Shown here in pieces: positions 1-10,039 of a stretch of DNA of 64,000 nucleotides. The notes beneath the pieces are model-generated. The model searched no databases and was not told the DNA's origin. It saw only the letters and a program-made list of their open reading frames with translations. Made by a program: the position numbers and the translations under genes. Position 1 is the first letter of the stretch; each line of letters opens with the position of its first letter. Origin of the DNA: Mytilinidion resinicola (taxonomy: Eukaryota; Ascomycota; Dothideomycetes; Mytilinidiales; Mytilinidiaceae); NCBI RefSeq assembly GCF_010093595.1, contig NW_022985452.1, positions 738,431 to 802,430 on the forward strand, read 5' to 3'.

Positions 1-119
1 TCTGGTTTTGAACGGAACTTGATGAGCCCGTAGCCCTGCGCCTTTGCATGCTCTCTAAGCACTTCCTCGGCTTCATCTAGCGTACAGTAGGACCGTGGCG
101 GTGGTGGTTTGAGGGCCAT
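1..119 (-). CDS. Mutator-like transposase, N-terminus (partial)
   Basis: Reading leftward from an ATG at 117-119 gives 39 open codons to the window edge. The peptide has a proline run followed by LDEAEEVLREHAKAQGYG and a Lys-Phe-Arg-Ser tail. This resembles the FAR1-like N-terminal domain of fungal MULE/hop transposases, where a helix with an (A)xxxGYxxxxxRS pattern opens the protein. Only the first helix is visible, so the family call is by pattern only. It sits at the edge of a transposon-rich block and would be transcribed away from the window. No terminal inverted repeat could be assigned. Confidence 0.45.
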   Translation of the reverse strand, partial: MALKPPPPRSYCTLDEAEEVLREHAKAQGYGLIKFRSKP

Positions 120-273
120 GGTGAGTGTATTGAGGAAGTTGAGGATCAGGATGTAATGCTTTGTGGCCACGCCGCACTTGGAGAGAGCATTTGGAATTAG
201 TGAGAAACGTAAGCGAGCGAATCGGAGGCCCCGGAGCACTCCTCCGGACCAATCAGAAGATCAGACGTAAGAA

Positions 274-336
274 GGGTGTATACGGAGTAGAAAAGGGGTG
301 TACACCGAGTAAATATAGGGTGTACATTTAGCAGCG
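274..336 (+). repeat. Left copy of a threefold GGTGTAC repeat beside the Est1-type gene
   Basis: Three imperfect units of about 21-23 bp each start with GGGTGTA/GGGGTGTAC and end in an AG-rich stretch. The last reads GGGTGTACATTTAGC. A related triple lies at 2433-2496 in the same orientation. Both triples are preceded by a short GC-rich palindrome (CCGGAG...CTCCGG at about 229-246; CCGGAGG...CCTCCGG at about 2351-2380). Confidence 0.6.
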
Positions 337-394
337 CCCTTAAGGAACAGCGTGTTATCTGACTAAACCCCAAGCGAGTTTTCCCTTCACGCTT

Positions 395-2222
395 TTGCGC
401 CTTCGCGCCTTTGCGACCGCTGTGCTCACACGTCGCAATCTTAAAAGGCCTTTCCCGTCCATAGCTCGATTTTCAGAAAGTCAGCTTCAAGCTATCAAAG
501 CTAATCCCATCAAGGACGAGCTCGATTCGTTTCGCGATACGTCGACAAATACCCGTGCCAGCGTCAAGGACGCGCCGAACTACGTCGAGCAGCTGGCCAT
601 AGACTCTTGTAAGTACCGCCTTCGACATAGCTGGAAAAAATATAGTGCTTAAACTCATCGCAATTTTGCTGAACCTCCCGGCCGCTTCTGTCCTTACCTC
701 GGAGAATGGGACGGGACCGTTCAGCGGAGCCCTTTTCTCCCTTGGTTCACAGGTCACCTCAATTACTTTCAACGTTAGACAGGCCATTGAACTCGTGGAA
801 TCTATTATCGCTCGAGCCGAAGACCTAATTGCTCTTCATCGCACTCTATTACATGAGCATCACGACTTTTTCTTAGCCTCCCAGCACCCCTATGCGTCTC
901 CTGCATTACGCCGTCTTGCATCTACTTATAATATGCCGGTGCGGATGTGGCAGCATGGCATCTACTCATTTCTTGAGATTCTCAGACGTCGACTCCCGGA
1001 GTCATTGGATTATATGTTGACTTTTATCTATTTGGCCTATCAGATGATGTCCTTGCTCTATGAGACTGTTCCGACCTTCAAGGAGATTTGGATTGAGTTT
1101 TTAGGAGACCTTGCTCGCTACCGCATGGCGATTGAAGATGAGGATATCCACCATAAGATCTGGAATAGAGTTGCAGCACTTTGGTATTGCCAGGCTGCAG
1201 ATCTGAACCCTTGTAGTGGTCGTCTATACCATCATCTGGCCATACTTGCGCGCAAGTATCCTCTGCAGCAGATCCACTACTTCTCCCGCTCTCTTACCTC
1301 TGTTACTCGCTTCGCGGCCGCTCGGAAGTCGACTATGACGATGTTTACCGGATCCGTCTCCGAATGCTCTACAGCCGTCTACGCTACATTCATTACAGCT
1401 CATAAGATTCTCTTTGAGAAGGGCGTTGCGGCTACGTCTAGAGAGTGTAGTAGGACATTTATCAAAGAGTTAGATGATCAAATTGGGCGAGCTGCAGCAC
1501 AGTGGAAAGACCAAGGCGTTTTTGTCGCGTTTACCAACATCGCCAGTGTTTTCGACTATGGCTCGGACTCGCCCTTGCGCCTCATCTGTAAGTCACATGT
1601 TGGGAAGAAGTTACACGAGTTGTCGCAGCCACGCAAGGAAAAGCAGTCCAACGAAGTGGATCAGCCACACGAGGAGAAACAGTCGATTCTCAGAGCGGTC
1701 GGTTCAGATGACATCTCGTCTCAGCTATTTGAATTGTCTCAAGACGACTACTTCTTATCTGCCCGCTATCTCGCATTTTCCACGTTGAGTGTTGCCCTTC
1801 AACGGGTTGGAGATACCAACGTGCTTCCACATATTCATATTATGCTTGTTTTCTTTGCTGCCCTTTCTACTATTCCATCTGCTTCTGTAATCGCTACGGA
1901 AGCACCGTGGGAAAAGCTTGTTTCATTCCTTAATACACTATCACATTCCATTAGGGCCAAGGGTGATCTCTTTTCTGACGAGCCCAGCCCTCTACCTGAG
2001 GACTATTATTTGCGCGGACAAATTTGGAGCCAATGGTATTTCCCGGAAGGCTGGTTTCGCGAATGCGACAAGGAAGAGCGATCTTTTGCTCTTGAACTTT
2101 CTTCAACGACTGAAGAGCGGAAGAAACGAGTCTTGCGTCTAAGTCACCGGATTGCCTCTATGACATCCAATTGCTGGATAAGTTATGGTGAATCATCGTG
2201 CCTATGGTCCGTCGGATCTTGA
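395..2222 (+). CDS. Est1/SMG7-type DNA/RNA-binding domain protein
   Basis: The main open frame runs from about 645 to the stop at 2222. It carries the family core at about 1090-1330: ...LGDLARYRMAIED, then WYCQAADLNPCSGRLYHHLA, then SRSLTSVTRFAAARKS. These match the Est1 DNA/RNA-binding domain, with an N-terminal 14-3-3-like helical part and a variable C-terminus. Family members are linked to telomerase recruitment or nonsense-mediated decay, but fungal accessory copies of this kind have no defined role. The frame has no ATG near its left end. A coding-looking segment at 395-608 followed by GTAAGT at 609 suggests an upstream exon, but the acceptor and start could not be fixed. A short QPHEEKQS-type duplication lies at about 1625-1685. 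Direct repeats flank the gene. Confidence 0.7.
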
Positions 2223-2432
2223 AAGGGACGACGTGTTTAGATCAGAGTGCAGGCTCAGGGAAGAGGTTTCTGGCCTAACAATCTTCATATGTCTGCATTT
2301 CTAAATCGATGGAATTTGATCTCATATCAGATGTAGGCTCATCTTATGCGCCGGAGGTGTGCCGGAGGTTCCTCCGGCGTGCTGCAGTCAATTAGAGGCT
2401 CAGGATCAAGGCGTGAAGGTGAGACGAGAGGA

Positions 2433-2496
2433 GAGGTGTACGTGCAGCGGAAAGGGGGGTGGATGTGTAGCGAAAAGGGGGTGTACATTTAGCGCC
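2433..2496 (+). repeat. Right copy of the threefold GGTGTAC repeat
   Basis: Three imperfect units (AGGTGTACGTGCAGCGG, GGGGTGGATGTGTAGCG, GGGGGTGTACATTTAGCG) mirror the triple at 274-336 in the same orientation, so the Est1-type gene lies between direct copies. Confidence 0.6.
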
Positions 2497-2552
2497 GGCC
2501 GATTTAATTTCTAATCTATGTGACCTTTTTCGAACCTGTTTGACAGCGCCTC

Positions 2553-2801
2553 CTATCCGCGTGATCGCAGTCTTCGGTCTGATCCCTTTGCTATCTCAAG
2601 CCTTCTCTTTACGGGAAGCTTAAGTCTGAACGAGACACCCCGAAGCTGCTCCAGCCAAGTTTGGCAGTCATCATCAGATGCTTTACTACCTTGCCAAAGG
2701 TAGTTACTGATAGATTGGCAATCAATCGAGTTCATATCCGCGAGCTCGGGCCTAAGAATGGCAAACCATCGCACAAAGTACTGCAATTGTGGGTCGGTCA
2801 T
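2553..2801 (-). CDS. Short unrecognised ORF
   Basis: There are 82 codons from an ATG at 2799-2801. The peptide starts MTDPQLQYFVRWF and has mixed composition with conserved-looking Trp and Cys residues. I do not recognise it. It lies about 240 bp downstream of the Myb/SANT gene on the same strand and could be a spliced tail of that gene or a relic. Support is only the open frame. Confidence 0.2.
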   Translation of the reverse strand: MTDPQLQYFVRWFAILRPELADMNSIDCQSISNYLWQGSKASDDDCQTWLEQLRGVSFRLKLPVKRRLEIAKGSDRRLRSRG

Positions 2802-3038
2802 AGCAGAGTATCTCGATACGATTAGTATAAGGGCTGTGACTCGTGGAATGATAGCTGCTCACTCTGAAGGCTGTATAGCCCATCGTAATGATGTATAATG
2901 CACTCCCGCAGATCTGAACTTGAGCTCTAAACTGGCGCCTTGGACTTTAGCGCCCGGAAGGACCATTAGTATACGGTAACCAATCCGTGTGCAGAGGGTT
3001 GCCAGGACTGTTCCGGATTGGACGTAGTGCTTGAGCAT

Positions 3039-4628
3039 TTATCGCTGGTTCTCATCGAAAGTCTGCTCAAGATCCTTCGAAATTTGCTCTAATACTCGGG
3101 TATCAGTCCGCATGCCCTTCTGCGGAAGGGGAAGTAAATTTTCCCCATTATTTGCCATCCTCCTGCGAATGTTCCGGGTTTTCTTCATTTCTTTCTGTAT
3201 GCGGATAAACTCGCATTGGTATGTTCGAGCAAGATCGACCAGAAGAATGCGCCCCTTAAGTGTAGCTATATGGAGTTCCTCGTCATGTATATTGATTTTG
3301 CGCAGGCACTCTGCTATTGCTTCATTAAATGTAGGTGAGCTTAGGGGGTCTTTGCGAACCTGGCCAAGAGCCCGGTCTAGACCGCTAATCAAACCGTCAC
3401 CGGTGCATTGCATGATCATCTGCAGTGTCCTTTCCCTCTTTTGTGGTGGTAATGGCTGACTTGCCCCTTCATCTTTAAACGCCGTTTGAAGAATGCGACA
3501 ATGTTGGCTGTCTTTCAAATCTTCATAAAAGAAATCTTCATAAAGGCGCGTCAATGTATCGGCAGCAACAACGGGATTGTCGTGGCTTTTGTAGACAGGA
3601 GCTGGTACGATGGGAAAAGCGTCAGAAAATTGAAGAGATCCGTTGTGGCTGTTGGTGAGAGCTTCTCTCTGGATATTAGCGATGCATCCCTGATAGAGCA
3701 TCTCGAGATATCGTATTCTCAGGTCGGGCTGTTCTATTTGCGGATACTGGCCTAAATACTTCTCCAAGGAGAAGCAGCACATAGCTATAGATGATTTCCC
3801 TTGCAGCATGTGGTAGCGCGTCCGTATTGCGCCTGGGGTCCGATCCGGGAAGAGTTCAAATATCTTCTTCCACTCCATAGCCATGTTGTTCCTGTACGTG
3901 AGTAACCGCAGGTCGTCCGACTGTAACCACGATACACGCGTTCGTGGACGGAAGCGCATTTCGCCTCTGTTGAACCTCGGATCAGGGCTCATAGCATAAG
4001 GCCTGTATTCCGTCTTGTCTTTGTCTTCGTCTCCATCGTCGTCCTCGTCCTCTTCGCTCATGTAGTTGTCTGCATGGTCAGCGTCATAATTCGCAGCATC
4101 GCTGTGAGGATTGCTCTGGTCTGCACTAAGCACCGTCCGGCTCTGACGAGGACGTGAATCTGATGCACCATCGTCAGATTAGTATCCCAGTAACAACCAT
4201 GAATCCTGCGATACCTGGGTTATCCGGATGACTTGGCCTCTCTCTCCAAGAATGCTGGTGGCAAGCGCTATTGGGTCTAGAGGTAGTTTCGACTTTTTAC
4301 AACTGACAGTTGCTGTTACAATCGACGAGGCCTTTGGTATGGGGTAACAAGCAACATCGGTTATCTGGTAGGCTGTGTTGGTGCTGAGTCCATCATTGGG
4401 TTCACTAACAGCCTTCGTTCTTGGAGAGGATGTTTGTGGGGAGCTAGACCGAGTCGCCCTGTCCGTTCTGGGCCAAGACAGATGTTGTGATTGGGATGAA
4501 AGTACTTGTCGAGACGTCTTCGTACGCATCGCGCTCCAATCCTGTGGTCTAAGAGTGGCTCGTGACGTGCTGCACCCCTTCTTCCGGGAACGGCGATTGC
4601 TTAGTTCACATTGCCGAAAACTTGTCAT
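3039..4628 (-). CDS. Myb/SANT-like DNA-binding protein, two exons
   Basis: Two in-frame open segments join across a 72-nt intron: donor CAG|GTATCG at 4214, TACTAAT branch region, acceptor CTCGTCAG at 4143. Exons are 4628-4215 and 4142-3039. From the ATG at 4628 this gives about 505 aa. The N-terminal part is Ser/Arg/Thr-rich, then an acidic stretch (SEEDEDDDGDEDKD) precedes a Myb/SANT domain with the spaced residues W(LQSDD)...LL...W(KKI)...F(PDRTPGAIRTR). The frame stays open upstream to about 4897 without an ATG, and immediately beyond lies a dead Copia integrase. The true start may therefore have been lost to that insertion. A role as a sequence-specific regulator is inferred from the domain only. 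Confidence 0.55.
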
Positions 4629-4907
4629 TGATGCGTCGTTAGGACTGAGTTCACCCTCATGGCTCCCCTCAACTTCGCCATCGCTGGCGTCGCTGTTATC
4701 TTCACCCTCCTCTAAATACGGACTGAAGTCTTGATCGCCCGCTCTTCGTTCAGACGGAGAGATTGATTGTCTTGAGGAATGCAGCAGCTCCTGCTCTATC
4801 GCGCCCTCGTGCTGTTCGCCATCACCGCCATTCTGTAAATTAAGGAGGTCGCTTCGAGATAGGTTGGAGGTGTTGGGGAGAAGAAGATGAAAATGTTGAG
4901 CTTATTG

Positions 4908-5715
4908 GCCCAGACTCTCACGAGTGTGCTAACTGCTCCACCAGCAAGGCGGAATCGATTCTCTCCCGCATCTCAACTCCATGTGTTACCAAGCCCTTCG
5001 AACGCCTACATTTTGACATGATATTCGGAAAGAACGGCCTAGGAGACGCCACAAAAGCAGTACAATTCTTCTGTGAGGCTATGAAGATGCACAGAGTCGG
5101 CAAAATTGCTACTCTATCTCAGCTCGGCCAAGCCGTAATTGATGAAGTAATACAGATAGGGAGGAGAGTCAACACCACCGTACGTTTCCTTAAGCTTGAT
5201 GGATAACGTTCACTGGGCCCAGAATTCTACGCATGGGCACGTTCTAAAGGCCTCACAATTGAGAAGTCCTCTGCATATAACCGTGATCAGAATAGAGTAG
5301 CCGAACGCTCAGGAGCTCTCATTATTGAGAAAGATTGCTGTTTACGTGAAGAGTGCAATCTTTCTGGACATCTATGGCCGTAAAGAGCGTGGCGGAGAAG
5401 CGTGGCGGAGAGAGAGGGCGCGGTGCTGTGGAGTTCTATAAGACTGCGGCCTATCTCCTTAATCGCACGCCTACGGCAGCTCTAAACTGGATAATACCAT
5501 AGACGGCAGACACAAAGCAGCTACTTTTTGAAAAGAAGGGCGAACACTCAACTTATTCGTTCTAGAAAAGTACAGATTTTGGATTTAAGCCGCTTAATAT
5601 TGCATTTAGAAAAGCTCTCTCTCGGGAGAAACAATGGGATTTAGCTGCAAAATTCAGATCTCCAGAAGGCTCGACGCTTCGACGGTGGTTTAAAGACTTG
5701 GAAGACTAGCGTAAT
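4908..5715 (+). pseudogene. Degenerate Ty1/Copia integrase fragment
   Basis: A reading starting near 4908 gives an HHCC-like piece (SHECANCSTSKAES), then KPFERLHFDMIF, the integrase-core signature. Next come FLKLDG followed by a stop at 5204-5206, then GPEFYAWARSKGLTIE, SAYNRDQNRVAERSG, and further on YKTAAYLLNRTPTAALNW. These are landmarks of the Copia integrase core in order. The frame is broken by several stops and no gag, RT, RNase H or LTR is visible, so it is a relic. It abuts the 5' end of the Myb/SANT gene. Confidence 0.75.
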
Positions 5716-5919
5716 GTATTCTGGTTTGATTTTCCATAGAGGAGATAATTTGAAGCTTTCTTGCGTACTTTGTTCCTATCTATAGGAACCCTATATATGC
5801 CCTCTATATTTCTTCAACAACGAGATATTTGACTAGAATAACCCCACTTTCCACTCTTAAGGTGTATGCTTGTAGTATCCGCGTATAGAGAACTGAGGGG
5901 TGTTAACAAGACATTGGAA

Positions 5920-6555
5920 TCTCTCCTTTCCAGTAAGGGTTTATTGGAGAGCAACTGCGCTTTTCTTTTGCCCAGTATTTAGGTCAATTTGGTGTATGTA
6001 CCTGGGAGAGCCTTGGGTATCAAAGCCGGTGTCAAAAGTAGCTGGAAAGTCTACTAGGTATTTTTGTCGGTATATCGCGGACCTGCTCTGCAGATATCTA
6101 ATAGTTTCGAGTAGCGTGCACCAGTGGCCTAAGGTTTTGATCTGGAAGTCTGATTTTAAGGCCTATAAGTCCATACCAGTGAGTAAAGTCCACCCATTCA
6201 CGTTTTCGTGCCGGAGCTGATGTCCAAGCACCTCTAGATTCGGAAGACTAGCATTGGTGCATTTAGCCTCGTTATAGATATCCTTGGAGCTGAGGGCATC
6301 AATTACTTCATCAACGGTCCAATGCCATGGATCTTTGCCGGCCGTAGCTGGCGAGTCATTTTCGATGCGCTTTGAGGCCTTGATCTGATGTTCCTGAGCA
6401 TGCCACTGCGTAACGCTATCGGCGTCGTGCCCTCGCTCGGGAAGGTATAGCCTTTCGGATCGATCCATGGAAGGGCCGCTTTCAAGTACACCTTTCAACC
6501 TCATACTGGCCATTAGGCTTTTGTGGAGATAAGGTAAAGGTTTTTGCGGTTCCAT
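5920..6555 (-). pseudogene. SAM-like domain protein relic
   Basis: From an ATG at 6555 the frame encodes 130 aa ending at a TAG at 6163-6165. It continues in the same frame to about 5928. The SAM-like signature spans the stop: KDPWHWTVDEVIDALS, PNLEVLGHQLRHENVNGWT, LLTGMDL(stop)ALKSDF, then IKTLGHWCTLLETIRYL. The family consensus has Gln at the stop, so a single CAG-to-TAG change explains it. Beyond this comes a Phe/Thr-rich tail and more stops. Such proteins recur in fungal repeat regions. Function unknown. Confidence 0.6.
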
Positions 6556-7094
6556 TATTTAATAGCGATGGTTATCTTGCTTCTTTTCATATTAACGATT
6601 TAGGCTTGCGGAAAAGAAAAATCGTTTCGCTACTTGGCTGCATATGGCAAAAAGAAGGCTATAACTCACCTTTTCCCGGTTTGAAACCCTTTGAAGTTGC
6701 TCTCAACCTAAGATACTATCTCCTGGTTCGTCTCAGTGTTGAAAGATTATCAAATGAGACGTTGACAGACGCGGCCAGGAAAGACAAAGGACTCCTACTT
6801 GTATAAATAACTTCAACTCCCTGATTTGAATTAAAGTACCTAGTTAGGGGGTGCTATCAGTAAATCCTCTTGCAAGTCGGGTGGTATGGTCATGGGACCC
6901 AGTTTTAGGCTTTTTCGATATTGTCGAGTTCGGGACCATAATAGGACAGCAGAGATCAAAGCTAGGAGGAGCACATTTTCGAAGACAGGGCTGACCACTT
7001 CAAGCAAAACACTGACCTTCTTAAAGGGTGAAAGAGGTTTGGCACTGCTCGTAAACCTAATCCCTGCTCAATCGCCATGGGCCCTATACGATAA

Positions 7095-7800
7095 AGTAAT
7101 GTAGAGCGTCGACGGCTAAGAGAGGAGTGTCGAGAAAAACTGTCGAAACACATTCGTAAGATAAAGATCCGTTTAAAAGACTGGGCTAATCTGTCTTTAG
7201 AACGCAGACTGAATATTACTATCAGGCCGTCAGAAGTTCGGCTTAATCCCAGTGCTACTGATCCCTATGCTTGGAAAATTCTGCCGGAGAAAGAAGGGCT
7301 TCTTTCTAAAATATTCTCCAAAAATATAAGCGAACATTCTATTGGTGCTTATAGAGAATTGTGCGAAGAGGTTGGTATAACATTTGAAGCTGTGCCCTCA
7401 AGTACGCATAATATAAACGCTCTCGACTCAATCGTGTCGGTATGAAAGCACGCAATATTGGATTCTCCCATTCTAACAACATATACAGCTACAGAGCCCA
7501 GATATTAGCTTTAGCGCGAAAATCGACCAGCTTAAGAAGGAAAATGGTAATCTAGCATAAGATTTATGCAAGTCGAGAGAAAGTGCTATCACAGAAGCGG
7601 AACGCCGACAGCTAGCGGAAGATCAGATCCGTCAGCTGCATGACACTAACCAGCAACTTCAAGAGCAGATTCGATGTCATGAAGTCTCTATAGAGTACTA
7701 CAAAAGCAGCATATCGGCGTGTTTTCAAGGGCTCGACAAAGTGCTCCCTCTATTACAGGAGCTAAAGGCAGGAGTATCCTTAGGAAGTCACAGTCTTTAG
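7095..7800 (+). pseudogene. Unrecognised coiled-coil gene, two exons, one nonsense codon
   Basis: Exon A (7095-7439) is open from just after a stop and has a basic helix (ERRRLREECREKL) and a segment NPSATDPYAWKILPEKEG. A textbook intron follows: GTATGA at 7440, CTAACAAC, ACAG at 7488, phase 0. Exon B (7489-7800) is a heptad-rich coiled coil (EAERRQLAEDQIRQLHDTN) ending at TAG. One in-frame TAA at 7558-7560 interrupts it where Gln fits, again a CAA-to-TAA type change. No ATG was found for exon A, so an upstream exon is missing or decayed. I do not recognise the family. Confidence 0.45.
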
Positions 7801-9187
7801 AGCGCCAGTGCTGCCGATACGGTCCAAAACATCGGAGTAGCTCCCGCACCTAAAAACTCAGTGCTTAGCAGTGCGTTGTATACGGGCTCTCACGCTTGAA
7901 GAGTTTCAAATGTTTAAAATTCATTTCGCTAGCCACGATAGCTGTCAGCACCTGTCTCTGACTCATTGTCCGCCACGCAAAAGTTCGTCTTGGGATATCA
8001 AGCAGACGCGCCGTGGACCCCGGGATCAAGGTCGACGTGCTGAAGGTCATCTTGAGGGAGAATTACCAGCGACGTGGAAATAGACAACAAAGTCAGTGAT
8101 ATAGAATAAGCCGCGGAAGTCGTCAACAGGGTGGCGAGGTATTGAGGTTCAAGTACTATACTACCAATGGACGGAATGTTTGTGGCATGGCCTTTATGGC
8201 CAGCGAGATCGAACATGTTCAGGCGGAAGCTGGTTATCAAGTAACTGTTTGGGGACTTGAATGCCAAATAGAATTCTACAACCTCACGAAGGCGGCATCG
8301 TAAGAGAATTATAGTATTAGGATGTCCCGCGAATTTTCTGAGTATTTAATGAGACTAAGTTAGCTCGATTATAAGCAGATGTCCGCAAAGCGCATCTAAA
8401 ATGAGCCGTGACCATAAAACTACCGGGAGCAGCTTTTAACATCTAACTTAAGTTAGCGGTCTAATTAATTAGATAACTTTCTAAATTACACAGATGTTAT
8501 AATTTATAGTAGCAACTTCCAGCGTGCTCGCACGGCGTTGCTGAGGTTGGTGAGAGCGTGGCGCCATGGAGAGAGCGCGATGCTATGGACAGAGCGCGGT
8601 GCGATGGAGAGAACGCGGTGCCATGGTGGGCGCGTTATCGCTACTCTCATCAAGAGATACATTAAGAGTATTGTCAAAATCGCTAGTTCTATTGCTATCA
8701 GTGCTGTCAGAGCTGTTAGAGCTGGCATCGAAGTATTTAGCTTGGATGCGGCTAGCTATCATAAAAGTGGTTGTAGATAGTCCAGTTCATAGTGTTGAGT
8801 TGCAGACTGTAGCATCTGATTTAGGGCGGAAGACGCCGTACACAGAGGATAAAGACGCCCAGGTTTGCTACCAGATTGCTTGCTGTAGATGATTGTTATT
8901 ATCTAACATATGGTTCTACGGCTTAGAAAATGTGGAATAAAGATGGAGTGAATTGACGGTAGAAGTTTCGGCCAGAATAACACACCGGAGCGATCCAGCC
9001 AACCTGAGCGTGGTGACTAACTCACGATAGCATGTGTCCCTATCGGAAAAGGGCATGTGCGCTTATCGAAACGGCATGTGCCCAGAAGGCTGACCTTTCA
9101 TAAGGTTGATAGATATCCACCTACAACCCTCTTCCTGCGAACTTGATATTGTCTATACCAATACCAATGTTTAACCAGCTCCCCCTC
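7801..9187. other. Gene-poor interval
   Basis: No convincing gene. It holds a 19-bp tandem repeat at about 8552-8630 and AT-rich DNA at about 8320-8520. Short open frames on both strands show no recognisable motif. Confidence 0.5.
8552..8630 (+). repeat. 19-bp tandem repeat
   Basis: Four imperfect units of the form GCGCGGTGCGATGGAGAGA lie head to tail. A similar motif (GAGGGCGCGGTGCTGTGGAG) occurs once inside the Copia relic near 5413, suggesting that both derive from one repeat family. Confidence 0.5.
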
Positions 9188-9896
9188 TCAACAGTTTTCT
9201 TCTACCTCAGTAAACCCCATCAAGACTGCTCCGCTAATTGTGTCCTTGTGGTCGGAGAAGAGTATTTCATTAGGTGCGGACTTAACTGGCTCCCTTAGGT
9301 CTAGAATCGATGGATAATACATCCACGTGATATCGAGATGACCGTTCGGGCGCAATTTTTCAACTCTGGCAATTTCTGGCAGATCGCGTTCATTCGTTTC
9401 ATCCTTGTCGCATGCGACAATGATATAGTCGCCAGGGCGAACTTCCTGCCCACCATCTGCAGGTCGTTAGCATAGGGAAAAATGTAGTGACGTGAATGGC
9501 GGTTTGTACGTGTGAGTGGAAGACAATCTACGCGCTTCTTCCTATCGCGTGCTGGACGAATGCTCTTTGGTTGCCCACTCTTAAGTGGTTCCGCTTGGCG
9601 GTTCTGTTGAGCACGTCTCCTACTACAGGAGAAGTCACTTTTGGTTGCATGCTGCACCTCTACCTCTCTCAGCCCTACATCACAGTTAGAGGTGACCTAA
9701 GTGACGATAGTTGCAACATACCGTGAGTCGAAATTTGATCTCTTTCCGATTGATGGCCATGCAGGAATCCATCCCTTTTGTGAATAAGGTTATCAAGTCT
9801 AGCAGCACCAATTATCCCACCTAGCGTGCGGTGCGAACTAGCCCGGTGAGAGAAGTTCCGTATATGTCTGGTCACCCTCTGGAACAGGCTGATCAT
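9188..9896 (-). CDS. BAH-domain protein, three exons
   Basis: Exons 9896-9722, 9674-9510 and 9456-9188 join in frame. The introns are GTATGT..CTAAC..GTAG and a 53-nt GTACAA..CTAAC..GCAG. They give 202 aa with no stop. The N-terminal half is basic. The C-terminal half reads GQEVRPGDYIIVACDKDE, then LPEIARVEKLR, ITWMYYPSI and a PNEILFSDHKDTISGAV segment. These match the order of a bromo-adjacent homology domain: entry strand, GD(Y/F) turn, W(F/Y)Y core and NELFxSxHxD end. BAH domains bind nucleosomes or other chromatin proteins. BAH genes are frequent in fungal accessory DNA. The start at 9896 is the first ATG, and an upstream exon is possible. It lies just downstream of the recombinase relic on the same strand. 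Confidence 0.6.
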
Positions 9897-10039
9897 GTTG
9901 CGAAGCTTCCATGTTTTAATGATTCGAGAGCAGCACTCCGGCCTCGTCTATAGCGGCTGCACAAGAGTCGATTTCTACGCTAATAGAGTTTTCAGGAGCT
10001 GTTTGATTGCCGGTAGTGTTAGTTCCAGCGGCCAGAGCA

